A stretch of 35,779 bases of DNA. It comes from an uncultured Acetobacteraceae bacterium. GTDB taxonomy: Bacteria; Pseudomonadota; Alphaproteobacteria; Acetobacterales; Acetobacteraceae. Both the position numbers and the translations under genes were made by a program. The notes beneath the pieces were generated by a model. That model saw only the letters and a program-made list of their open reading frames with translations, did no database searches and was not told the DNA's origin. Below, piece after piece: positions 17,062 to 23,596 of the stretch. Location of the stretch: the NCBI GenBank assembly GCA_937873225.1, contig CALMVN010000080.1, positions 1-35,779 of the forward strand, in the 5' to 3' direction. Numbering within the stretch: position 1 is the stretch's first letter; each line of letters opens with the position of its first letter.

Positions 17062-18378
17062 TCAGGGCGCGGGCGTATAGCCCTTCCACAGCCATGCCAG
17101 CGCCTCCGGCAGGGTCTGCGCCTCCGTCGCCGGGTCGACGTGGCCGGCATTGCGGGAGAACACGAACTGGTACTGGTAGCCCTTGTCCGCCAGCACCGCC
17201 GCCATGCGCTCGTCGGCCAGCGTCCAGTCGTGCATGCCGTCCGCCATGCCCCGGACGTAGTAGAACAGGTCGCGATCGCCGGTCTCGAACCAGAACCGGA
17301 TCGGCTTGGCAGGGCTGTTCGGGATCAGCGGCGACCCGGTGGACTCGGTCGACTGGGTGACACCATGTCCCGACACCACGAGGTCCGGCCGCTTCGGCCC
17401 CGGCCACGGGTCGTGGAACTCCCACGCCCCGCCCGGCAGCGCCGGGTCGTGCGGCCATTGCTGGTTCACCATGGTCGGCGAGTACGCCAGCACCCGGCGG
17501 TACAGCTCGGGATGGAACCACGCCATCGCGAAGGCGGCCGAGCCGCTGGAGCTGAACCCCATGGTCGCGCGGCCCTCGGGATCGGGCGTCAGCCGCACCC
17601 CGGCGCTGCGCTCGACCAGCGGCAGCACCTCGCGCTCGACCCATTCGGCATAGGTGCCGGACACGGTGTCGTACTCGCGCCCCCGCTCGCTGCCCTGCGC
17701 GTCCTGGCCGCCGGCGCCGATGCCGATCGCCACCATCGGCGGCAGGCGACCGGTCCCGATCATGTTGTCCAGGATCGTGAACAGCATGTGCTCCTTGAAG
17801 AAGCCTGCCGGGCCGCCGTCGCCGAACACGATGAACGGGGCGTCGCTGCCCGGCCGGTATTGCGCCGGCACGTACACGTCGACCTGCCGGGTCCAGCTGC
17901 CGGCATGGCTGGCCGGAACCAGCAGGTTGGACGGGTCGCCCGGCGCCGTGGCGGCGGTGTTGATCGCGGCGTTGCGGCAGCCCTGCGCGTCGTCGCGGAT
18001 CACCCCCGGCCGGTAGATCACGCTGTCGGCAGACGACATGGTGAACGAGCGCACCGCGCCGTGCGGCAGGTCGGGCCGGACCGTGGTCTCGGGGGCGGGG
18101 CGATGCGTCGGGCCGATGATGAAGTTGCCGGTCCGGTCCGGCGGCGGCAGCGCGGCGTCGGGCAGCGCCGTCGCCGGAGGATAGGCGGGGTTGGCCGGGT
18201 CGCGGGTCGGTGGCGTGGTGCGCAGGTCGAGGCCGGCGGTATCGACGAAGAACGGCGCGGACGGGTCCCGGGTGTTGGCGCCGGGCGGAACCGAGGCGTT
18301 GCCCGGGGGGCAGGCCGCGTCGGCATCCGGAAGGACAAGGCCGGACATCAGCATTCCGATCATGACTGCGCGTTTCAT
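17062..18378 (-). CDS. Secreted alpha/beta-hydrolase esterase (Fes/IroE-like fold)
   Basis: A 438-residue exported protein with a signal peptide (cleavage near ADAA, residue ~22) and a Pro-rich segment of about 75 residues. A putative-esterase domain follows from about residue 160. The domain opens with RQVDVYVPAQYRPGSDAPFI and has the nucleophile elbow GFSSSG with Ser276. The likely acid is Asp368 in FETGDRD and the likely His is 413 in NAGHVDPAT, which together give a full catalytic triad. Relatives include enterochelin esterases, feruloyl esterases and acyltransferases, so the substrate is open. A short gap (49 bases) separates it from the SDR gene upstream on the same strand. Confidence 0.82.
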   Translation of the reverse strand: MKRAVMIGMLMSGLVLPDADAACPPGNASVPPGANTRDPSAPFFVDTAGLDLRTTPPTRDPANPAYPPATALPDAALPPPDRTGNFIIGPTHRPAPETTVRPDLPHGAVRSFTMSSADSVIYRPGVIRDDAQGCRNAAINTAATAPGDPSNLLVPASHAGSWTRQVDVYVPAQYRPGSDAPFIVFGDGGPAGFFKEHMLFTILDNMIGTGRLPPMVAIGIGAGGQDAQGSERGREYDTVSGTYAEWVEREVLPLVERSAGVRLTPDPEGRATMGFSSSGSAAFAMAWFHPELYRRVLAYSPTMVNQQWPHDPALPGGAWEFHDPWPGPKRPDLVVSGHGVTQSTESTGSPLIPNSPAKPIRFWFETGDRDLFYYVRGMADGMHDWTLADERMAAVLADKGYQYQFVFSRNAGHVDPATEAQTLPEALAWLWKGYTPAP

Positions 18379-18401
18379 CGCCGGCCCGTCCCGCGTCTGA
18401 T

Positions 18402-18421
18402 CCGGCCGGCCCCGCGGCCGG
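18402..18421 (-). terminator. GC-rich hairpin after the SDR gene
   Basis: CCGGCCG (18402-18408) pairs with CGGCCGG (18415-18421) over a 6-base loop, directly after the stop of the SDR gene (18428) on the - strand and before the esterase start. No T-run follows, so this is only a possible weak terminator. Confidence 0.25.
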
Positions 18422-18427
18422 GTCCCG

Positions 18428-19780
18428 TCACGCCTGCGTCTTGGCTCCGATCACGTCGAGCCTGCTGATCCGCGCCCGCTTGGCCAGCAGGTCGTTGGAC
18501 CGCTGCATCAGCAGGGCGGCCCCGGCGCCGGACAGGTGCGCGCGCCGGCTGGCCTCGTCGGGAAAGGTCTCGAAGATCCCGAACACCCGCCGGCTCAGCC
18601 GGGTGCCGTACCAGGGCAGCGTGCCCGGCTCCTGCCTGGCCCGGTCCAGGATGCCGGACAGGAGCCGCTCCACCTCGGCTTCGCGGCCTTTCCGCGCCTC
18701 GAGACGGACGTGCAGGGCCTTCATCGTGCTGGAGCCCTTGCGTCCGTCGATCCGCACCGGCTTGTGCCCGCCGCCGCCGAACCAGCGCGACAGCAGGAAG
18801 CTGGTGCCGGCCAGGATGGCGCCGGCGGCAACCGGATGCAGCCGGGCCTCGGTGTAGAGGCTGACCTTCTGCACGAAGCCCTGGTAGTTGCCGCGCTCGG
18901 ACAGCACGCCGGTGGCGGTATCGAGGTTGCTGGCGTCCCTGGGCCGGCGCGGCATGCGGCCGGTGGGCGTGCCGGGGATGATCGTCTTCTCCATGAACCG
19001 GTCGGTCAAACCGGGGGCGACGTGGCCGAGTGCCGCCACCACCCGTCCGCCGCCGCCGACATACACGTCGCGCACCGGGTTCTCCGCCGCGTGCAGGATG
19101 GCGCGCGCCACCGCGTCGGGCGCATAGACCAGCGGAACGTGCTGCGGCTCCGATGCGAGGTAGTTCTTCGCATTGGGAACGAATGGCGTGTCGATCTGGG
19201 CCGGCTTGATCAGGGTGACCGACACCGGCACCCCCTCATCCTCCAGCTCCATGCGAAGAGCCTCGGTGAATCCCTTGATCGCGTGCTTGGACGCACAATA
19301 GATCCCCTGCAGCGGCACCGCGCGCTCGGACACCTCGCTGCCCAGGTTGATCAGGGCACCGCCGCCCCGCTGCTTCAGGTGTGCCACCGCAATGCGGGAA
19401 CCGTGCACGACGCTCCAGAAGTTGGTCTCGAACAGGGCGCGCATGTCCGCGACGGACACGGCTTCCGTGGCACCGTAGAGGCCGACGCCGGCGTTGTTGA
19501 TCCAGGTGTCGTAGCCGCCGAAGGTGGCGATCGCGTGCCGCGAGATCGCGTCGAGGCCGGCCTCGGTGGACACGTCGGCGACCACGGCGCTGGCGGTGCC
19601 GCCCGCCTGCCCGATCTCCGCCGCCAGGCTCGCCAGCGCGTCGCCGCTTCGCGCGGCCAGCACCACGCGGGCGCCGCGCTTCGCCGCCAGGCGGGCGGTG
19701 ACGAGGCCGATCCCGGACGAGGCGCCGGTGACGACCACCGTCTGCTCCGCAAGCTTCCTGAGCGGAACCTTCATCTTCAT
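18428..19780 (-). CDS. Short-chain dehydrogenase fused to a C-terminal ABM monooxygenase-like domain
   Basis: A 450-residue, probably cytoplasmic protein. Residues 12-~250 form a classical SDR Rossmann domain: TGASSGIG (18-25), NNAG (95-98), catalytic Ser148 and the YxxxK pair Tyr161/Lys165. Residues ~255-347 match the extension seen in a common SDR subgroup, with one hydrophobic helix (HPVAAGAILAGTSFLLSRWF). From Met353 the sequence changes to an antibiotic-biosynthesis-monooxygenase (ABM) domain: MKALHVRLEARKGREAEVER, then FGIFETFPDEASRRAHLSG. The ABM part is normally a separate ~95-residue protein. The joint (GRKGSSTMKAL) holds an internal ATG at 18722-18724 that could also start the small protein alone. 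Cofactor NAD(P)H is inferred; the substrate is unknown. Confidence 0.88.
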   Translation of the reverse strand: MKMKVPLRKLAEQTVVVTGASSGIGLVTARLAAKRGARVVLAARSGDALASLAAEIGQAGGTASAVVADVSTEAGLDAISRHAIATFGGYDTWINNAGVGLYGATEAVSVADMRALFETNFWSVVHGSRIAVAHLKQRGGGALINLGSEVSERAVPLQGIYCASKHAIKGFTEALRMELEDEGVPVSVTLIKPAQIDTPFVPNAKNYLASEPQHVPLVYAPDAVARAILHAAENPVRDVYVGGGGRVVAALGHVAPGLTDRFMEKTIIPGTPTGRMPRRPRDASNLDTATGVLSERGNYQGFVQKVSLYTEARLHPVAAGAILAGTSFLLSRWFGGGGHKPVRIDGRKGSSTMKALHVRLEARKGREAEVERLLSGILDRARQEPGTLPWYGTRLSRRVFGIFETFPDEASRRAHLSGAGAALLMQRSNDLLAKRARISRLDVIGAKTQA

Positions 19781-19827
19781 GGCCTGATCGTCCTGGTTCG
19801 AGGCGGCGGTATCGACGCGCGTCGGCG

Positions 19828-20058
19828 CTATTCGGCATCCTCGAAGGTGACCGCCACGTCGGCGTTGGCGGACAGGCGGACGGTGCCGTCCTCGATCTCG
19901 GCAATCAGGGCGGTCGGGATGTAGTGGTGCTTCTGGTCCGTCGAGTCGTTCCTGGTCAGCTTGATCCGGTCGCCCTGGAGGTGGTCGACGGTGCCGACAT
20001 GCACGCCGTCGGCGCCGATCACCTCGGCATGCTCCTTGATCTGGGACAGGTCGGTCAT
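19828..20058 (-). CDS. Small DUF2171 (PRC-barrel-like) protein
   Basis: A 76-residue soluble protein with the DUF2171 pattern: IKEHAEVIGADGVHVGTVDH, then DRIKLTRNDS and HHYIPTALI. Such proteins have a PRC-barrel-like fold and often lie near stress or general-maintenance genes; no biochemical role is known. The ATG at 20056-20058 is preferred because GAAGGA lies 8 bases upstream; an ATG six codons earlier (20076) is less well placed. It stands 47 bases upstream of the SDR gene on the same strand and may be co-transcribed with it. Confidence 0.85.
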   Translation of the reverse strand: MTDLSQIKEHAEVIGADGVHVGTVDHLQGDRIKLTRNDSTDQKHHYIPTALIAEIEDGTVRLSANADVAVTFEDAE

Positions 20059-20202
20059 GGACTGGGTCCTTCGCATTGATGCCGCCCCGTAACGCGTGAT
20101 GCGCGGGTCCGGTCGATCAACCTGTCGTGTCGGCGCCGCCGTGCCGGCGGAAGCGGGCCGGAGCGGGAGCGGTCCGGCCGGGTGGCGGCCGGGTTCCCGG
20201 GA

Positions 20203-21711
20203 TCAGCGGGCGTCGGCGAGCAGGCTCGGCCTGGCCTGGCTGTTCTCGTTCAGGTCGGCCAGGCTGATCGGGTACTCGCCGGTGAAGCAGGCGTCGCAGT
20301 AGAACGGCCGGGCGGCGTTGCGGCCTTCCGGACGGCCCAGCGCGCGGTAGAGCCCGTCCAGCGAGATGAAGGCGAGGCTGTCGGCACCGATCAGCCGGGC
20401 CATCTCCTCGGTGTCGTGGTTGGCGGCCAGCAGCTTGCCGCGCTCGGGCGTGTCGATGCCGTAGAAGCAGGAATGGGTGGTGGGCGGCGAGGAGATGCGC
20501 ATGTGCACCTCCGAGGCGCCGGCGGCGCGCACCATCTCGACGATCTTGCGGCTGGTGGTGCCGCGCACGATCGAGTCGTCCACCAGGATCACGCGCTTGC
20601 CGGCGATCACCGCGCGGTTGGCGGAATGCTTCAGCTTGACGCCCAGGTTGCGTATCTGGTCGGTCGGCTCGATGAAGGTGCGGCCGACGTAGTGGTTGCG
20701 TATGATGCCGAGCTCGAACGGGATGCCGCTCGACATCGAGTAGCCCATCGCCGAGGGCACGCCGGAATCGGGCACCGGCACGATCACGTCGGCCTCCACC
20801 GGACTTTCCCGCGCCAGCTCCACGCCGATGCGCTTGCGCGCCTCGTAGACGCCGTAGCCGTCCAGCACCGAGTCCGGGCGGGCGAAGTAGATGTACTCGA
20901 ACACGCAGAACCGGCCGGGCTTGTCGCCGAACGGGCGGATCGAGCGCACGCCGTCGTGGTCGATGACCACGATCTCGCCAGGCTCCACGTCGCGCACGAA
21001 CTCGGCGCCGACGATGTCGAGCGCGCAGGTCTCGCTGGCCAGCACCCAGGCCGGCCTGCCGTCGGTTGCGCCATCCTTCTGGTCGATGCGGCCCAGGATC
21101 AGCGGGCGCACGCCGAGCGGGTCGCGCACGCCGATCAGCGCCTCCTGGCTCAGCACCACCAGCGAGTACGCGCCCAGCACCTGCTTCAGGGCGTCGGTCA
21201 GCCGGTCGGTGACGCTGGTGTAGAGGCTGATGGCGATCAGGTGGATGAACACCTCGCTGTCGGTGGTGGACTGGAAGATGCAGCCGCGACGCACCAGGGC
21301 GCGGCGCAGGCTGGCGGCGTTGGTGAGGTTGCCGTTGTGGCCGACCGCCAGGCCGCCGAACTCGAACTCGGCATACAGCGGCTGCACGTTGCGTATCAGG
21401 GTGGCGCCGGTGGTGGCGTAGCGGTTGTGGCCGACCGCGGCGTGGCCGGGCAGGGCGCCGATGATTCGGGCGTCGCCGAACACGTCGCCGACCAGGCCCA
21501 GCCCCTTGTGGGTGTGGAAGCGGCTGTCCGGCCCGTCCTCGGAAAAGGAGACGATGCCGGTCGCCTCCTGGCCGCGGTGCTGCAGCGCGTGCAGCCCGAG
21601 CGCCGTCATGGCGCCGGCGTCGTGCGCGTTCCAGATCCCGAACACGCCGCATTCCTCGTGCGGGTGGTCGTCGTCGTGCGGGCCGGCCGGTTCGCCAAGC
21701 GGATCGGTCAT
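20203..21711 (-). CDS. purF: Amidophosphoribosyltransferase
   Basis: Cytoplasmic enzyme for the first step of purine synthesis: PRPP plus glutamine gives phosphoribosylamine. It has 502 residues from the ATG at 21709-21711, which has AGGAG about 8 bases upstream. A 20-residue propeptide precedes the Ntn-hydrolase nucleophile Cys21 (EECGVFGIW), so self-cleavage is expected. Glutaminase motifs HNRYATTG and GHNGNL are present. The PRPP loop VILVDDSIVRGTTS is at about 374-387. Cys229, Cys415, Cys472 and Cys475 lie where Bacillus-type enzymes bind a [4Fe-4S] cluster, so it is probably of that type. It follows cvpA by 34 bases. Confidence 0.96.
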   Translation of the reverse strand: MTDPLGEPAGPHDDDHPHEECGVFGIWNAHDAGAMTALGLHALQHRGQEATGIVSFSEDGPDSRFHTHKGLGLVGDVFGDARIIGALPGHAAVGHNRYATTGATLIRNVQPLYAEFEFGGLAVGHNGNLTNAASLRRALVRRGCIFQSTTDSEVFIHLIAISLYTSVTDRLTDALKQVLGAYSLVVLSQEALIGVRDPLGVRPLILGRIDQKDGATDGRPAWVLASETCALDIVGAEFVRDVEPGEIVVIDHDGVRSIRPFGDKPGRFCVFEYIYFARPDSVLDGYGVYEARKRIGVELARESPVEADVIVPVPDSGVPSAMGYSMSSGIPFELGIIRNHYVGRTFIEPTDQIRNLGVKLKHSANRAVIAGKRVILVDDSIVRGTTSRKIVEMVRAAGASEVHMRISSPPTTHSCFYGIDTPERGKLLAANHDTEEMARLIGADSLAFISLDGLYRALGRPEGRNAARPFYCDACFTGEYPISLADLNENSQARPSLLADAR

Positions 21712-21745
21712 GGTGGACACTCCTGTCGGCGGTCGGATGCGCGGC

Positions 21746-22267
21746 TCATGACGCGCCCGCATCCGCGGGAGGCGGCGGGGCGAGGTCGGGACGGAACCGC
21801 TCGGGCAGGCGGACGGCGACAAAGGCGGCACCCGCGCGGACATAGGGCAGGGAGCGGCTGGCGGTCAGCGCGTGCGGCCACCCGGCCTCCGGCAGCAGCG
21901 GCACCGCCACCAGATAGGCGATCGCCAGCACCGCGAAGCCGCGCAGCACGCCGAACCCGAACCCGGCCAGACGGTCCAGCCCGCCGAGCAGGGAACCGCG
22001 CACCAGCCCGCCCAGGGCAGCCGCGACCAGCAGGAAGGCGATCAGCAGCACACCGAACACGGCGAGAAAGGCGACCGGATCGGCGACCGAGTCGTCGCCG
22101 ATCAGGCGTCGGGCGAACGGCTCCGCCTCCGGGCTGAACCGGATCGCCAGCAGGGCGGCGGCGATCCAGGCGCACAGGCCCAGCGCCTCGCGCACGAAGC
22201 CGCGCAGCAGCCCGACCAGCGCCGACAGCAGCAGCAGCGCCAGGACCAGCAGGTCGGCCCAGTTCAT
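21746..22267 (-). CDS. cvpA: CvpA-family membrane protein
   Basis: A 173-residue inner-membrane protein with about four hydrophobic helices, starting MNWADLLVLALLLLSALVGL, and the family motif GFVREALGLCAWIAAALLA. Later parts (ALGGLVRGSLLGGLDRLAGF, then GFGVLRGFAVL) match CvpA as well. The family is named for colicin V production in E. coli and is commonly next to purF, as here (34-base gap, same strand); its role seems to be in envelope maintenance. I take the ATG at 22265-22267; an in-frame ATG seven codons upstream is possible. Confidence 0.9.
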   Translation of the reverse strand: MNWADLLVLALLLLSALVGLLRGFVREALGLCAWIAAALLAIRFSPEAEPFARRLIGDDSVADPVAFLAVFGVLLIAFLLVAAALGGLVRGSLLGGLDRLAGFGFGVLRGFAVLAIAYLVAVPLLPEAGWPHALTASRSLPYVRAGAAFVAVRLPERFRPDLAPPPPADAGAS

Positions 22268-22459
22268 GCGCCGGCTCCCGACGCGCATCCGTCGGCGGAA
22301 CGAACCGGCGCTGCGGGCGGCGCGGTCCGGAAGGGGCGGAGGAACTGGATCACGATGGCGGCTATATCGCCCTGCCGGTGCGCCGGCGCCAGTCCCCTGT
22401 TGCCGCGCCGGCTCAGGGCAGCCCCTCGCCCGAAGCGGCCCGTGCGCGGCAAGGGCGGA

Positions 22460-22487
22460 TCAGGGCAGCTTGACTCAGGGCAGCTTG
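22460..22487. repeat. 13-bp direct repeat at the 3' end of the HisE-like gene
   Basis: TCAGGGCAGCTTG occurs at 22460-22472 and again at 22475-22487, two bases apart. The second copy contains the last codons and stop of the HisE-like gene (KLP-stop), so the first is a duplicate of the gene's tail lying just behind it. Confidence 0.85.
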
Positions 22488-22846
22488 GTGCTGTCCACCC
22501 GCCACGGCTTGAGCAGGCGGCGCGGCACCTGGCCTTGTGCCTGGTTGAGCTGCATCAGCAGGCTGCCGAGCTGCTCGCGCTTGTGCAGCTCGATCCAGAT
22601 CTCGTCGGGCGACAGCCCGCAGGCGGCCCACAGCGACACCAGGGTTTCGAGCAGGTCGGCGCTGTGCCGCACCACCTCCGCCTGGCGCCCATCGAGCGTG
22701 CCGGCGACGCACTGCATCGCCTGCCCGCCCAGCGCCTGCGCCAGCCGTCTGACCAGGGCCGGATCGGCCGGCGACAAACCGTCCACCGGTCGTGCGCCCT
22801 GCCACAGGGCGGACAGCACGCTGTCCGCGTCGGGGTGCTGCCGCAT
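22475..22846 (-). CDS. HisE-like (phosphoribosyl-ATP diphosphatase fold) protein with lost metal ligands
   Basis: A 123-residue protein. The start at 22846 is firmly set by GGAGG 6 bases upstream. The middle aligns by eye with HisE/MazG-type NTP pyrophosphohydrolases: LAQALGGQAMQCVAGTLDGR resembles the usual KxGEEAxExxxAxxxGD, and SADLLETLVSLWAACGLSPD resembles the usual EAADLLYHLLVLLAxxGVxxx. The acidic metal ligands of the first motif (EE..E) are replaced by Gly41, Gln42 and Gln45. In the second motif the Glu pair is replaced by Arg60 and His61, and only Asp64 remains. The protein is therefore unlikely to hydrolyse phosphoribosyl-ATP. It lies upstream of cvpA-purF on the same strand. Family placement is by motif; function is unknown. 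Confidence 0.68.
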   Translation of the reverse strand: MRQHPDADSVLSALWQGARPVDGLSPADPALVRRLAQALGGQAMQCVAGTLDGRQAEVVRHSADLLETLVSLWAACGLSPDEIWIELHKREQLGSLLMQLNQAQGQVPRRLLKPWRVDSTKLP

Positions 22847-23596
22847 CTGCCGCCTCCGGTTGTCCGCCCTTTCCGGTCCGCGTCGTCGTGGCGACGTGCC
22901 CGCGCATCGGGGAGATCGTGTTCCTGCCTTGTGCTCATGTGCAGGATCACGCACGGGACCAGGCATCCGCAACCGGGTCGGCTTGGCCGCACCTCGATCC
23001 CGCCATGCCTTCCCGCGCCGGGTGCCGGCCTGCGTCGCCCGGCATGGGTGACAAAGGTTGCGGACGATGCGTTCGTTCCCTCGTCCCTCGTCCCTCGTCC
23101 CTCGTCCCTCGACGGCGTCGCCGGCCGCCGCGGCCCGCTCGTCAGGACCGGCACCGGGGCCGGCCGGTCGCCGCCGGCCAGGCGATCGAACGGAACCGGG
23201 CGCCCGCCGCTAACGGGACGGCGCCGCCCGGGCACCAGCCATGGCGAGCCTGCAAGCGGCGGGCGGCGGGTTCGGGACCGCCGACCTGGTCCGGGACGTC
23301 CTCGCCGTCAAGGGTTGTCGCGCTTGTCGCCTCGAACGGCCGGCAGGCGCCGGAGGTCAACGGTACCCGTTCCGCCCCGGCATCCCTCGACCGCATGATG
23401 CCGCGGGGCGTCGCCGCCGGGATGTCGCGCGCCACGATCCGGTACCCGACGCTGCGGGGCGTCGCGGTGGGCTTCCATGCCGGGAGCGGCGGCTGCCGAG
23501 CGCTGCCCGGTCTGGCGCGCCTGCGCGGCGGGCGGCTGGTCGGGACGGGCCGCCGGCCCGAGGCACGCCGTTCCCGGCCCCCGCGCGGGAGGCCGC
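22847..23596. other. Gene-free region with one tandem repeat
   Basis: About 750 bases between the HisE-like gene and the end of the Hint-domain gene. The part just upstream of the HisE-like gene (22847-22950) should hold its promoter and carries its GGAGG ribosome site. A 7-base tandem repeat is at 23077-23111. At 23421-23483 (+) the frame MSRATIRYPTLRGVAVGFHA faintly resembles the start of an alpha/beta hydrolase but leads nowhere. Other open frames here have shifted-frame, Arg/Pro-rich composition and are not believed. Confidence 0.55.
23077..23111. repeat. Five perfect copies of the 7-base unit TCCCTCG
   Basis: Five head-to-tail copies of TCCCTCG run without error from 23077 to 23111. The array is in noncoding sequence; a unit length not divisible by three also argues against coding. 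Copy number is likely to vary by slippage. Confidence 0.95.

Noticed and set aside
23077-23111. CRISPR array
   Set aside because: The units are 7 bases long and directly adjoining, with no spacers and no cas genes.
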